Shown here in pieces: positions 37,625 through 48,764 of a DNA stretch of 64,000 nt (positions within the stretch are counted from its first letter, which is position 1; each line of letters opens with the position of its first letter). A program made the translations under genes and the position numbers. The stretch spans positions 62,001 to 126,000 of the forward strand of contig CP157202.1 in NCBI GenBank assembly GCA_039954875.1, written 5' to 3'. This DNA is from G039954875 sp039954875 (GTDB lineage: Bacteria > Bacteroidota > Bacteroidia > Flavobacteriales > Blattabacteriaceae). Below the pieces are notes generated by a model. The model was given only the letters and a program-made list of their open reading frames with translations, did no database searches and was not told the origin of the DNA.

Positions 37625-38739
37625 TGAAATATTATATCATCGCAGGAGAGGCCTCGGGTGATCTACATGGGGCTAATTTGATTAAAGCACTCAAGCGTGA
37701 GGACGTTTTTGCTCATTTTCGCTGCTGGGGTGGTGCGTTGATGGAGGTTGAGGGTGGCGTACTTGTCAAGGATTATAGAAACCTAGATTTTATGGGTTTT
37801 TGGGAGGTGTTGAAGTGTCTGCCTAAAATATTGAGAAACATACGCTTCTGTAAGGGGGATATCCGTGCCTATCGACCTGATGTGGTCATCCTCATTGATT
37901 ATCCTGGTTTCAATCTTCGAGTGGCTAACTTTGTTAATAAATTGAGTATAAAAGTATTTTATTACATTTCTCCTAAGGTATGGGCTTGGAAACGTTCACG
38001 GGTCTATCGGATCGAAAAGACGGTAGATAAGATGTTTGTTATTTTGCCCTTTGAAAAGGATTTTTACAAGAGGTATGGGGTAGATGTAGAGTTTGTCGGC
38101 CATCCTATTTTGGATGCTATCCATACGAAGGTGACGATGTCTCAAGAAGATTTCATTCGAAAGCATAGGTTGGACGAAAGGCCGATCATTGCGCTTTTAC
38201 CGGGTAGTAGGAGGGCAGAAATTTCGTACATGTTTCCATTGATGTGGTCGATGCGGAAGGTTTTTCCAGCGTATCAGTTTGTCGTGGCAGGGGTGTCGTC
38301 TCAGCCTCGTGCATATTATGAGGCTTTGGTTGGGGAAGAGGTCTGTTGGGTGGAGGCTCAGACGTATGATTTGCTGGCATGTTCGAAGGCAGCTTTGGTC
38401 ACTTCTGGTACGGCTACTTTAGAGACAGCACTTTTTGGGGTGCCACAGGTGGTATGTTATAAGGGTGGTCGGATATCTTACGAAATTGCTAGATATTTGG
38501 TACGTCATATTCGTTTCATCTCGTTGGTAAACCTGATCATGGATCGGGATGTGGTCGAAGAATTGATACAAAAGTCATTTACTTCAAAAAAATTGGAAAG
38601 GGCACTTTCGAGGATCTTGGATCCAGAGCATAGAGCATTACTTTTCTCTGATTATCGAGGTTTGAGTGAACGATTGGGTGGCCCTGGCGCTTCGCAACGG
38701 ATTGCTCAGAGGATGGTGACTGTTTTGAAATCGTCTTAA
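37624..38739 (+). CDS. lpxB: Lipid-A-disaccharide synthase
   Basis: LpxB joins UDP-2,3-diacylglucosamine and lipid X to form the lipid A disaccharide at the inner membrane. The 371-residue GT19 protein starts MKYYIIAGEASGDLHGANL, with LIDYPGFNLRVA, YYISPKVWAWKRSR, FVGHPILDA, LLPGSRRAEI and ATLETALFGVPQVVCYK in the expected order. It uses the product of LpxH (24.7 kb). Start and length are canonical. The region downstream is dead comEC. Confidence 0.97.
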   Translation: MKYYIIAGEASGDLHGANLIKALKREDVFAHFRCWGGALMEVEGGVLVKDYRNLDFMGFWEVLKCLPKILRNIRFCKGDIRAYRPDVVILIDYPGFNLRVANFVNKLSIKVFYYISPKVWAWKRSRVYRIEKTVDKMFVILPFEKDFYKRYGVDVEFVGHPILDAIHTKVTMSQEDFIRKHRLDERPIIALLPGSRRAEISYMFPLMWSMRKVFPAYQFVVAGVSSQPRAYYEALVGEEVCWVEAQTYDLLACSKAALVTSGTATLETALFGVPQVVCYKGGRISYEIARYLVRHIRFISLVNLIMDRDVVEELIQKSFTSKKLERALSRILDPEHRALLFSDYRGLSERLGGPGASQRIAQRMVTVLKSS

Positions 38740-38756
38740 TTTCATACTTTGAGTAA

Positions 38757-40770
38757 ATGCAGACCCTCTACATGGCATATTTGGCTGTGGTTTTTGCTTT
38801 GGATGTTAGATGTTTTTCCAGTAGGGAGGGTATAGCTGGGGTTTGTCTTAGTGATCTTCGTAGCTGTTGACTAGTTTTGCAGTAGATCAGGTAATTGTCT
38901 ATTGTATTTTTATTAGGATATTTTTATGTTTTGGAGGTGCTTAGTTTTACATGGCACAATGAGGTTTTTTCGGATCATTATTTTCGTCATGTCATATCGG
39001 ATCGCAGTGGAATTTTCCACTTGAGGGTGGTTTCACTAAAAAAAGATTACTACGAAATGTTTTTTTGTACGGTGGAGGTTGAGGTGGTATTTAATGATGG
39101 TGTGTTTGTGTTTATCAGTGGTTTAGTCTCGTTGTGTGGGTGAGGAGAGGTCCAAAAACTGATAAACAGCTTCTTGCTGGGACAGGGCTCTGAGTCGATA
39201 CGAAATTGACTGAGCTGCTGGCTCGTGTAAATTCTTTTCAATTTGATTATTAGAAATATCTCGTTCGCAAACGGGTCTATCATTAACTATTTATTTGGGG
39301 AGGATCGGTGGGTTGTGGCTGGGTAAGTGAGAGGTATCTCCGTCAACGTATCGATGTGTTTAAGGCTTGTGTGATCAGTGTCTTGTGGTGGGGGGGGTGC
39401 TGAGCAAGAGTTGATCGTTTTTCGTGCATTGTTGTTGAGGGATCGTATGGAAATGGATGTGGATCTGTGGCCGCAATATACTTGTGCTGGGGCCATGCAT
39501 TTCTTGGAGATATCGGGTCTGCATGTGGGTTTGGTTTTATATAATGTATCCGTTGTTTTATCCACTTATTTGGTTGTCTCATTGGCAGGGTTTGGCGGAT
39601 AGTGTTTGCTATGGTGACGATCTGATGTTTTGCTTTTTTTATGGATTTCACCACTTAGGTGTATAGGGCTTCGTTGATGCTCAGTATTTATTATCTTTTT
39701 GTGTTGATGCGGCGACGGTATGATATGTATCATACTTTGGTGTTGTTGGTTTTGATTTTATTGGTCATTAGTCAGAATTATTTATTTAATATGGGGTTTA
39801 AATTGAGTTATCTTGATATGTTTTCTATTGGTTATCTGTATGGGGTGTTTAGGCATTGACTCCGCTTGAAATTTTTTTTGGAATTATTCTTGTGGTCTGT
39901 TTTAAATAACTTTGGCTGCTAAGTTGGGAACGGTACCAGTCTCTTTGTATTGTTTTTATTATTTTCCGATGTTGTTTTTGTTAAGTAGTATGGTGTTGAC
40001 TCCTTTGATATTTTTGTTGTTGAGTTGTGGTGGATGTTGATCCTCGTCTTGGTGGCTTTGGGTGTACCTTCTTTATGGATCTTCAGTGGTTATTAAAGTT
40101 TGCTTCTTGGTAATGGAAACCTTGGAATGGGATCTTAGTTTCATTTTTTATGGTGGTTTTGATGTATGTGTGTATCGAGTTTTTTAGAAATTTTTTAAAG
40201 CGTAGGCATGGGGCATTGGCCTTGGGGGCTTTGTCGATTTTTTTTAATTTTATTTCTTTATGTCTGGGATGTGTATGAGAAATGAGGCCGAAGGGAGGTA
40301 GTAGTTTTTCAAAGTTTCGATGCGTTTCTAATGATGAAGGTTTGGGATACGCTAGATTTTTATTTGAAGGATTTATCAAAAGTATAGGCCTGAAAGTATT
40401 GAATAATATAGCCTTATGTAGTATATATTTATGTTTATCAAGTGAATTATTGCCCTTTGGATGAGCCCTCGTCTACTGTAGTGTATTTGAAGATATAAGA
40501 TATCATCCACTCGGGTCGTTTTAGGTTATATTAATAACGGATGTTTTGTGGAGATTGAAGGGGGGCATATCATGGTAAGATTTTAACTATATTTAGGTGA
40601 GAAAGTCTAGAGTATATTCAGGCGAAGAACGATGTTTTTATGCATAACTACAAAAGTCTTTTATCGGCAAACAGGGTTTGTTTAAGATGGAAAGCAATCG
40701 AGATATTGTTAGGTGGGTAGTGGGATATTTTGCAAAAGTTTGTTGTTTTTGATTTATGATTTTTAGGGAG
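38757..40770 (+). pseudogene. comEC: ComEC/Rec2 competence membrane channel, decayed
   Basis: ComEC forms the inner-membrane channel for DNA uptake. Readable pieces: LGYFYVLEVLSFTWHNEVF in the N-terminal part (~38915-38975), LWPQYTCAGAMHFLEISGLHVGLVL (in part; family AxAGAxHxLAVSGLHVG) at ~39465-39540, YRASLMLSIYYLFVLMRRR (~39660-39715), then NMGFKLSYLDMFSIGYLYG (~39788-39845). C-terminal pieces resembling YINNGCFVEIEGGHIM occur near 40530-40575. Many shifts and stops break it, one near eight G at 39390-39397. Confidence 0.8.
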
Positions 40771-40773
40771 GTA

Positions 40774-41300
40774 TTATAGCTGGTCGTGGTTTTTGATGTA
40801 TTTGCTGAGGATGTTTCGTTTGGAGATGATATTCAAGTCTAGATTTTGCGGATGGATCCAAAACACAGCTTTGATTTCATTCGATTCAGCAATGTATATG
40901 TTATTAGTAATGGCTTTTTTTACGAAGGCGATGTCTAAGGTTATGGGCAACCCTTCCTTATAGAGATATGCATTGTGTTCTGTATTGAAATAACGGAATT
41001 CTTTTGCTAAGATTTCTAAGCCGACCTTTTCTTCTTTCAGCTTTCTCACAGCTGCTTGTGTAGCTTCTTCCTATGGGGGCGCTGAAGCCTCCTGTGAGAC
41101 AAGCAGCTATTTTGGGTAGGGTCTTTTTTTCGTGTGGTGAGTAATATTTTATTTTCATGACGTCCAATGATGCATACGGTAGCAGCCTGAATGTGATAGT
41201 AGGTTAATTGACATGCCTGGTATTTGAGATAATCTTCGTCATACCATAAGATATTTTTCGAAGCACAGCGTGGATAATGTTCGAATACTTTTGATATCAT
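40774..41300 (-). pseudogene. Nudix hydrolase with N-terminal zinc ribbon, decayed
   Basis: The minus strand reads PRCASKNILWYDEDYLKYQACQ with a degraded zinc ribbon, then AATVCIIGRHENKILLTTRK (~41100-41185). The Nudix box is shattered by two frameshifts (GGFSAPIG, then RKLKEEKVGLE instead of RxLxEExG). The C-terminal part KEFRYFNTEHNAYLYKEGLP to AVFWIHPQNL is open from 41049 to 40774. It was a NUDIX protein of ~175 residues with an NADH-pyrophosphatase-like ribbon. Confidence 0.78.
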
Positions 41301-41346
41301 GGCCTGTATTCTAATCAATGGTTATAAGGTAAAAGCTGGGTAAATT

Positions 41347-42249
41347 TCATCTTTTTCTTGGGTGATGTTTCAATATAACTTCTCTGAGGTGTTCTATTGT
41401 GGCGTGGGTGTAGATCTTGGTAGTGGTGATGCTTTGGTGACCGAGCAGTTGTTGGATGGAGTGTAAATCAGCACCGCTTTCCAATAGGTGTGTGGCAAAC
41501 GAATGACGAAAGGTGTGTTGACTGATGAGTTTAGATATACCTGCCTTTTCGGCTAGATTTCTGACAATGGTGAAAATTATTACCCGGCTTAGCTTTTCGC
41601 CTCTGCGATTGAGGAATACATAATCTTCATGTTTTCTTTTGGGCATCAATTTGTTCCGTGTATTTTTGATGTAATGTTCAAGAATGGTTTGACAATATTG
41701 ATTGATAGGGATGAGTCTTCTTTTGTTGTCTTTGCCTAGGACACTGATATAATTTTCATCAAAATGAAGGTCATAAAGTTTCAAATGGATGATTTCTGAC
41801 ACCCGAAGTCCACAACTATAGAGTAGTTCTAGCATTAGACGATTTCTTTCTCCTTCGGATTCGTCTAGATTGATACCGTCTATGAGTATGTTGATCTCTT
41901 TCAGCGTAAGAGTATTGGGAAGCTTTTTACTGATTCTAGGGGTTTCTAGGAGTTTGCCAGGGTAGTCGGTTCTGTGGTTTTCCATGATGAGGAATTTGCA
42001 AAAGCTTTTTATCGTTGAGATAAAACGGGCCTGGGTTCTCTCTGAATAACCTTCTTTGACCGTACTGTATAAGAATCGTGAAAGTTGGTCGGCTCTAATG
42101 TTTATAGGAGATATTTCAGGGTAATATTGTTCGAAGTAATTCTTTACTTTTTTAATATCTCGTATATAATTTTCGACGGAGTTTTCAGCAAGTCCTTTTT
42201 CTAACTTCAAGTAGTTTGTATAATCTTCGATAAATGGTTCCCAATTCAT
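41347..42249 (-). CDS. xerD: Site-specific tyrosine recombinase XerD
   Basis: XerD resolves chromosome dimers at dif together with FtsK. The 300-residue protein has the core-binding domain (1-105) and catalytic domain with Arg149 (CGLRVSE), Lys173 (GKDNKRR), His245 and Arg248 (HTFRHSFATHL), His271 (LGHQS) and Tyr280 (KIYTHAT), the complete active site. ATG 42249 overlaps the stop of the S41 gene by ATGA. It is the only intact integrase-type gene in the window and is chromosomal, not phage-linked. Confidence 0.95.
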   Translation of the reverse strand: MNWEPFIEDYTNYLKLEKGLAENSVENYIRDIKKVKNYFEQYYPEISPINIRADQLSRFLYSTVKEGYSERTQARFISTIKSFCKFLIMENHRTDYPGKLLETPRISKKLPNTLTLKEINILIDGINLDESEGERNRLMLELLYSCGLRVSEIIHLKLYDLHFDENYISVLGKDNKRRLIPINQYCQTILEHYIKNTRNKLMPKRKHEDYVFLNRRGEKLSRVIIFTIVRNLAEKAGISKLISQHTFRHSFATHLLESGADLHSIQQLLGHQSITTTKIYTHATIEHLREVILKHHPRKR

Positions 42250-43646
42250 AATGGAGTTTTATTAAGTTTTTTTAGATTTAGTATCTTGATAATCATAGTG
42301 TCTCGTTGGTTTAATATTTGATAAAAGATTTCTAGGTCAAAGAGTTGACGTGCCATAAATCCTTTGAGAAAAATGGCTAAAGTCTCTTGATCAGTCTGAT
42401 TAAAATTTTTGTCTTTTTTGAGATGGAATAATATTTTATTAATGATGGATTTGGTATCAAAGTGATCTATAAACTTCTGAGCAGTGTATTGATTTAATTT
42501 GGATCGGTGAGCATCGATATAATTGAAAGCCAGGTTATTCAAGAAATCATAACTCATAGGATCATCTAACCAACTTTTCGTTTGAATGCTTTCTGTAGGT
42601 ATGAGAATGTCTAGGGTGACACCTCCTCCTTCTAAAATAACTTTACCCTTTGAGGTGGTAAATTTTAAAGCATTTGAAAACCCTACGTTTTTAGATGAAT
42701 ATGTTTCCGGTATGGCCTCATATTTATTATACTTGACATCATAGTTTTTTTGTATAGAAGGTCCTACCGTGATGAAATATTGGGTTACAGTCAGTCGTAC
42801 GAGAGATCTGTCACCCAGATTTATATCTTGTTGGATCAATCTATTACCAAAGAAAGGTCGTCTTACGATGGTCCCTCTATCATTATCCTGGAGAGTTCCG
42901 TCTATAATCTCATCGGCCGAGGTAGATCTCTCGTTCAAAAGGACATAGAGGGAATCCTCTTTGAAAGAGCCTTGTGACGTGGCATAATAATATTGATTTG
43001 GTCCATTGCGTTGTTTTGTAAAGATGATTAATTGATCTTCTTCGAGGAGTCCGTAGACGATATTGATGGCAATATCTACACGGTCTTCAGTATAATCTCT
43101 AAGATCAAAGATCGGTTCGTTCATCCCTAGAGATCTCAGTTTTTTGACTTCTTGTTGAAATTCTTCAAAAGCATGATCTCCAAAATGATTGAGTTTGATG
43201 TATCCCAAATCCTCATCGAGCATATATACGGATTCTATAGATTGTAAGGAGAATGTTTGTTTTTTGATCAATATAGAAAATGGTTTTTCGTTGTCTTTCC
43301 GTGTGATGACAATGGTATCATCGATAAGCTGGTATTCTATGCCAATGCCGACGAATCTTCCTTTGAGTTGATTTTCAGTTTTTGTGGTATCTTTTTTTGA
43401 AATATGGCTATTATGATGGTCTAGATTAGAAAGGATGTATTGGATGGTGATATCAATGATGTTATCGGTTTCGATAGTACGGATGTATCTTTCGTCAATG
43501 AGGCTGAAAAGTCTTTTGATTTTCTCTTCCTTGTTGCTATAAGATACCCATATGACTTCATTTTTGTTGCTCGTCACCATATCTATATATTCTACAACAT
43601 AAAACATTACTAATAAATAAATATTAAAATCAAAGTAAAAAAACAT
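42246..43646 (-). CDS. C-terminal processing protease (S41), degenerate, probably inactive
   Basis: Sequence after residue ~36 follows S41 proteases: LFSLIDERYI, then GRFVGIGIEYQLIDD, then DLGYIKLNHFGDHAFEEF. The PDZ domain that should follow residue 110 is deleted to a few residues. The family DLRDNPGG loop reads DLRDYTED. The catalytic Ser (S243 in STSADEI) and Asp254 remain, but the catalytic Lys of FGKG is Asn268 (FGNR). The N-terminal signal peptide is also unconvincing. Yet 466 codons stay open. It lies between dCMP deaminase (21 bp) and xerD (4-bp overlap). Confidence 0.88.
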   Translation of the reverse strand: MFFYFDFNIYLLVMFYVVEYIDMVTSNKNEVIWVSYSNKEEKIKRLFSLIDERYIRTIETDNIIDITIQYILSNLDHHNSHISKKDTTKTENQLKGRFVGIGIEYQLIDDTIVITRKDNEKPFSILIKKQTFSLQSIESVYMLDEDLGYIKLNHFGDHAFEEFQQEVKKLRSLGMNEPIFDLRDYTEDRVDIAINIVYGLLEEDQLIIFTKQRNGPNQYYYATSQGSFKEDSLYVLLNERSTSADEIIDGTLQDNDRGTIVRRPFFGNRLIQQDINLGDRSLVRLTVTQYFITVGPSIQKNYDVKYNKYEAIPETYSSKNVGFSNALKFTTSKGKVILEGGGVTLDILIPTESIQTKSWLDDPMSYDFLNNLAFNYIDAHRSKLNQYTAQKFIDHFDTKSIINKILFHLKKDKNFNQTDQETLAIFLKGFMARQLFDLEIFYQILNQRDTMIIKILNLKKLNKTPL

Positions 43647-43667
43647 ACAACATTTTTTATTTGTTAA

Positions 43668-44090
43668 TTACTGATTTATATTTAATTTAAAAGTTGTGAT
43701 GCTTGCTTTGTTCAGAAAGTCTAATCCGTTGTCATCCCTATAGAGATCAAGGTAGACTACTCTTTTAATCCCAGCTTGATGGATAAGCTTGCTACACTCT
43801 TTGCATGGAGAAAGTGTGACGTATAAAACGGCTCCTTTACACGATTGTGTAGAAGTGGCTACTTTAAGTATAGCATTGGCCTCTGCATGTAAAACGTACC
43901 ATTTAGTATTACCTTCTTCATCTTCGCAAATATTTTCAAATCCACTGGGTGTACCGTTGTATCCATCAGAGATGATCATTTTGTCTTTTACGATGAGGGC
44001 ACCTACTTGTTTTCGTTTACAATAGGATAATTTTGCCCATTTCATGGCCATTTTAAGATAAACCAGATCATATTTATTTGTATTATTCAT
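43668..44090 (-). CDS. dCMP deaminase family protein
   Basis: Zinc-dependent deaminases of this family convert dCMP to dUMP for dTTP synthesis. The 140 residues carry HAEANA (His68, Glu70) and PCKEC (Cys96, Cys99), the complete zinc site, plus VGALIVKD and GYNGTPSGF typical for the dCMP/ComEB branch. It is the first gene of a likely three-gene operon with the S41 gene and xerD. Start ATG 44090; no clear promoter box seen. Confidence 0.92.
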   Translation of the reverse strand: MNNTNKYDLVYLKMAMKWAKLSYCKRKQVGALIVKDKMIISDGYNGTPSGFENICEDEEGNTKWYVLHAEANAILKVATSTQSCKGAVLYVTLSPCKECSKLIHQAGIKRVVYLDLYRDDNGLDFLNKASITTFKLNINQ

Positions 44091-44740
44091 TTTAAGAAAG
44101 TTACTAATTTAGTAAAATTGATATAAGTCATTTTTGGTCATTATCTGAAGGTGGGATGCAACCAATGTTTCAAAGCGTCGTGTTTTATAACTGTATATTT
44201 ATGAATAATGTATAATATAAATCTACTACTACGTAATATAGTAAAATAATATTATTTTTACCTATTTTTTTAATGTGTATTTTTTTATTAGATCTTGATG
44301 GTTATTTTAAGAGTACAGAATAATCATATATTATCGACCCATTTTGTTTATAAAATAATAATATAAAATTAGTATTTTTTTATATTTATTTTAATTATAT
44401 TCATATTTATTTGCGGTGTATATGAGATTCTTTTTTTGTATCAAGAAGTGATTTTAATACTTATATCTTCTCAATCGCTATAACCTTTTTGGATGTGTTT
44501 TATTTTATTTATGTTTGATCGTAATAAAATGTCAATTTCTTAACCCCTATGGGTTTTTTAATTAAAAATTTTGTATGTTTTATGTTTATTATGATTTATT
44601 ATTAATTTTAATGTAAAACTTTGTAAATAGTCTATAATGTACTCATTATTTCATAATTTTTGCTCGATATAGCCCGAAATAGTTTCATCTATAGAAGAGG
44701 GGCTTTTTGTATAGATAAATTTTTAGCGAATAAATTCCAC
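44091..44740. other. Long AT-rich intergenic region, no gene seen
   Basis: About 650 bp between divergent dCMP deaminase and lepA. From 44200 to 44640 it is strongly A+T rich with many short A/T repeats. No reading frame of substance, no RNA hairpin I can support, and no obvious cluster of DnaA boxes is present. It may be a vanished gene. Confidence 0.4.
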
Positions 44741-44748
44741 TAATTTTG
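44741..44748 (+). promoter_or_regulatory. Bacteroidota -7 promoter element of lepA
   Basis: TAATTTTG matches TAnnTTTG, 17 bp before the lepA ATG, implying a leader of about ten bases. Confidence 0.5.
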
Positions 44749-44765
44749 CATCAGAAACATTTTCG

Positions 44766-46562
44766 ATGAACTACATCCGCAATTTTTGCATCATTGCACA
44801 TATAGATCATGGCAAGAGTACTCTGGCAGACGGTCTTTTAGAAGCTACTCAGACCATCACAAAAAGAGAGAAAAAGGATCAATTGCTCGATGATATGGAT
44901 ATAGAGCGTGAGCGTGGTATCACTATCAAGAGTCATGCCATCCAGATGGAGTATCGATACACGGGACAGACTTATGTACTTAATCTGATAGATACCCCTG
45001 GGCATGTAGATTTTTCTTATGAAGTATCTCGATCTATTGCTGCTTGTGAAGGTGCTTTGCTGGTGGTAGATGCTGCTCAGAGCATACAGGCACAGACGAT
45101 CTCCAATCTTTACCTTGCTTTAGAAAATAATCTCACGATCATCCCTGTGTTGAATAAGGTCGATCTACCTAGTGCTAATCCTGAAGAAGTCACTGATGAT
45201 ATGGTAGAATTGATTGGATGTCGGCCTGAAGAAGTCATTCATGCTAGTGCCAAAGAGGGCATCGGGATACAAGAGATCCTAGAAGCGATTATCTTGCGTA
45301 TCCCATCTCCCCAAGGAGATCCAAGTGCTCCTTTGCAGGCGCTCATTTTTGATTCAGTATACAATCCTTTCAGAGGGGTGGAAGTCTATTTTCGCGTGCT
45401 AAATGGTCAGATCTGTAAAGGGCAGAAGTTGCAGCTCATGACTACGGGTAAGATTTATCATGCTGATGAAATAGGTACGTTTAAATTGAAACAACTTCCT
45501 CGAGAAATTATCTGTACAGGTGATGTGGGTTATGTTGTTTCGGGTATCAAAGATGCTTGCGAAGTGAAAGTAGGTGACACTTTGACAAGTGTCGAAAATC
45601 CTGCTTTGACCCTTATTGAAGGTTTTGAAGAAGTCAAACCTATGGTTTTTGCTGGTATTTATCCAGTAGATACGCAAGACTATGGGGAGTTGCGTGCCTC
45701 GATGGAAAAACTACAATTGAATGATGCTTCCCTTACTTTCATACCTGAGTCTTCAGCTGCTTTGGGTTTTGGTTTTCGTTGCGGATTTTTGGGGATGCTT
45801 CATCTGGAGATCATCCAAGAGCGTCTAGAACGTGAATATGGTATGACCGTTATCACTACTGTGCCTAACGTCTCGTATCACTCTTTTTTGAGAAAAACTC
45901 CCGATCGACCTATTCTGGTCCATAATCCTTCGGATTTGCCCGATCCTGCTGTTTTAGAAAGAGTAGAAGAACCGTATATCCGGGCAGCTGTGATCACTAT
46001 GGTCGACTATGTCGGAGCAGTGATGTCATTGTGTATCGAAAAGCGTGGCCTGATCAAAAATCAGTCTTATTTGACCCCTCAAAGGGTAGAATTGATCTTA
46101 GAATTGCCATTAGCTGAAGTGGTTTTCGATTTTTATGATCGTTTGAAAACCATTTCTAGAGGATATGCCTCTTTCGATTACAGTCCTTTGGAATACCGTC
46201 TTTCGGATTTGGTCAAGGTCGATATTCTGATCAATGCTCAACATGTAGATGCTTTATCAGTCTTGGTACACCGGGCTAATGCGTTCCATATTGGGAAAAA
46301 GATATGTGAAAAGCTTCGTGAATTAATCCCACGGCAACAGTTTGAAATCCCTATCCAAGCAGCTATTGGTACTAAAGTCATTGCCCGGGAGACCATCAGA
46401 GCTCTCAGGAAGGATGTGACGGCCAAGTGTTATGGTGGTGATATTTCTCGCAAGCGCAAGCTTATGGAAAAACAAAAACAGGGCAAGAAGAAGATGCGTC
46501 AAATAGGTCGAGTAGAAGTACCTCAATCGGCTTTTATGGCTGTATTGAAGTTGAATGAGTAA
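44766..46562 (+). CDS. lepA: Elongation factor 4 (LepA), GTPase
   Basis: LepA is a ribosome-associated GTPase that acts in initiation and under stress. The 598-residue protein shows AHIDHGKST (11-19), [30 protein letters not shown] and SAKEGIG, then the EF-G-like domains and the LepA-specific C-terminus ([27 protein letters not shown]). It is complete and starts at ATG 44766 soon after a -7 element. Confidence 0.98.
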   Translation: MNYIRNFCIIAHIDHGKSTLADGLLEATQTITKREKKDQLLDDMDIERERGITIKSHAIQMEYRYTGQTYVLNLIDTPGHVDFSYEVSRSIAACEGALLVVDAAQSIQAQTISNLYLALENNLTIIPVLNKVDLPSANPEEVTDDMVELIGCRPEEVIHASAKEGIGIQEILEAIILRIPSPQGDPSAPLQALIFDSVYNPFRGVEVYFRVLNGQICKGQKLQLMTTGKIYHADEIGTFKLKQLPREIICTGDVGYVVSGIKDACEVKVGDTLTSVENPALTLIEGFEEVKPMVFAGIYPVDTQDYGELRASMEKLQLNDASLTFIPESSAALGFGFRCGFLGMLHLEIIQERLEREYGMTVITTVPNVSYHSFLRKTPDRPILVHNPSDLPDPAVLERVEEPYIRAAVITMVDYVGAVMSLCIEKRGLIKNQSYLTPQRVELILELPLAEVVFDFYDRLKTISRGYASFDYSPLEYRLSDLVKVDILINAQHVDALSVLVHRANAFHIGKKICEKLRELIPRQQFEIPIQAAIGTKVIARETIRALRKDVTAKCYGGDISRKRKLMEKQKQGKKKMRQIGRVEVPQSAFMAVLKLNE

Positions 46563-46639
46563 TCAGCACAAACATCATTCTGCTTGGGCTACTGCTTTAG
46601 CTGCGTGAAGTTGCTAGATTTATTTGTCTACCATAATCT

Positions 46640-48564
46640 TGTGCGTCAGCTTTGATCTGAAGGAAGTGTCTTTGAATTAATTATTATATGTGAATTTATT
46701 ATATCAGATCCATTAAAGTTAATGATATTGAAAATATCTACATAAAATTTCTCTTCTTTTTTGATCACATTATTGTAGATCAATATTTTGACGTGTAAGA
46801 CCTTTTGGATGATTTCTTCACCGAACTTGTCTGTTACTGATCCGACAAAAAGTTGTTGTGAAAGGTTATAAATTTTACTTACCGGGATCATCTAATCAAA
46901 CGACGATGACATGCTTGTTGAGGTAATCCATCGACTTATAGAGATCGATTGCCTCTTTTGTGCTATTTTGTCAAATCTTTCAGAAAGCTGTTTTAGCGCT
47001 ATTTACTAAGACTTGACCAGAAAAAATGTTATCTACAGTATTTCCAATGATTCGGGCTTCAGGTTTTTCATGGCTTTGCTCATAAGCTAGCTGAAATTTT
47101 AGAGACCCAATAAGGTGCTCATTTTATTGCTCCGTGCTGAGGTAATTAAATTATCCAATTTATTGAAATATATTGTCGGTAATTCGTCAATAATGATTGA
47201 ATATTTAAGTTGATTTTTGATTTACCAATTTGACCAAATAATTGTTGTAAAGCTCTACCGCAGCGCCGTAGGTAGATTGTCTGATAGGGTTGTTGCCTAC
47301 GAGATTATTTTGGGAGCTATAGAATTGTTGATGTCTAAGGTGAAGTTGTTGCCCAGACATCACCCAGTAAAGTTATGGTGAAGCTAGAAGTGAAAAGTGA
47401 ATGTCTGTGCTGACTATTTGAGCTTCGAGTTGCTATATTACATCACTTTCGTGGGCCGTGATGAAAGGTTTGACGTAATTTCCCAGTTTGGGATAAGAGC
47501 TTTAATATGAGGGGTATCTCTTCGTATTATCGACTGAGAAACTCGATGGCATGAGGGAAGGTGCAATGTTTTCCGTTTTCATATATTTTGAGCAATCAGA
47601 TGATCAATGTCAAGAAGTTGATTGATGATTCTACGAAGAAATCACCTTACTCTTGGATCCAATTCTTATTTAGATTGAGCATGATGGTATAAGCCCGACT
47701 CGTAAGTATTTAGGATGTTGGTCATCGTCGAGGGTAGTAAAAGATTACAGCGATGACTTTTGATTGGATTGTCAGAATTGATCACATAAAATTGAAGTTT
47801 AATCTTATAATGGTGCATGTTTTTTAGCAATGTATTGTAAGCAATTTTCGATAGATCGTCGAATTTGTAATAGCAGATGCATATAGAAAAACTTTCTGAA
47901 TATACTGCTTGATGACATTGTTAGTCACAGCAAAGGATTTTCTTGAACTAGGTGTTTCTAGGGCGGTCATTGACCGTAAGGGGTTGATTACATTGATCCA
48001 ATCTTTTCTATTTTTATTTTTGAATTGATACAATGTGGGTAAGTTGATCGAATATTCGTTTTCAACGCGTTTTTCTTCTTGCTGAAAGGTTTCGTTTTCC
48101 TTATTGAAGAGATCATTGGCTACTTTTTTTCAAGACATGGGTGATCATCTCACCTGATTTCACTAGCAATAGATATTCCAAGGAGATAGTCACCATGTAG
48201 AGTACTGCTATGCCCTGGCCTCAAGTAGGTGTTTTCAAAAATATGAAGTTAAATAAAAATAACATTAATCCTAATATAAATAGATCAAAATTTTGTTCCA
48301 GGATACCTTCTCATTTTTTACTCCCTTTCTCCCTAGGCAATAGAGCGTTAATAATAATATCTCCAATAAATTTGTATTCTAGATATTGTTGAAAAGTCCG
48401 GTATTTTGATTGATTGGTCTAAAAATATTATCTATAAGGGGTAAGGTGAAGCTATTGTTGACCAGGGCAGGGTAGTAAAACCAATAGATATTGAGCAGAA
48501 TAAATAGGATAATGATCAGCCGTATGAAATCGATGATTTTTTGTAAACCTCTTTGATCTTCCAT
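46640..48564 (-). pseudogene. TraG/VirD4-type conjugation coupling protein, decayed
   Basis: Coupling proteins bring the relaxosome to a type IV secretion channel. ATG 48564 starts MEDQRGLQKIIDFIRLIIIL with a hydrophobic N-terminus (IYWFYYPALV), as in Bacteroidota TraG/MobC. Later pieces: NNPIRQSTYGAAVELYN and LVKLVNQKS, YSIIIDELPTIYFNKLDNLI (Walker B, ~47150-47215), ARIIGNTVDNIFSGQV (~47015-47060), and C-terminus LFVGSVTDKFGEEIIQKVLH (~46790-46855). The Walker A is not readable. Many stops interrupt it. No relaxase is recognised nearby. Confidence 0.8.
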
Positions 48565-48701
48565 AGCTCTTGATTTTTTTCTTATCCAAGCTTTACCACG
48601 GGCCTGATGGTATTAACCTTTTTTGAACTGAGAATTATGCAAATTTCGTGAATTTTTCAAAAATAGTAATTTTTCTAGTTTTCGTCCTACATGAAGCTGA
48701 T

Positions 48702-48733
48702 TTTGCTTGATGGGTAAGATTCGAATAACTTTG
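48702..48733 (+). promoter_or_regulatory. Bacteroidota promoter of marC
   Basis: TTTG at 48702-48705, a 20-base spacer and TAACTTTG at 48726-48733 form a near-consensus -33/-7 promoter. The marC ATG is 31 bp downstream. It is the best full promoter match I see in the window. Confidence 0.6.
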
Positions 48734-48764
48734 GCCTAGCCTAATAAAATGATCAGTAATAACG

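Noticed and set aside
44200..44640. AT-rich region upstream of lepA as a possible replication origin
   Set aside because: No cluster of DnaA boxes and no dnaA/dnaN/gyr neighbours; A+T richness occurs in many gaps here.
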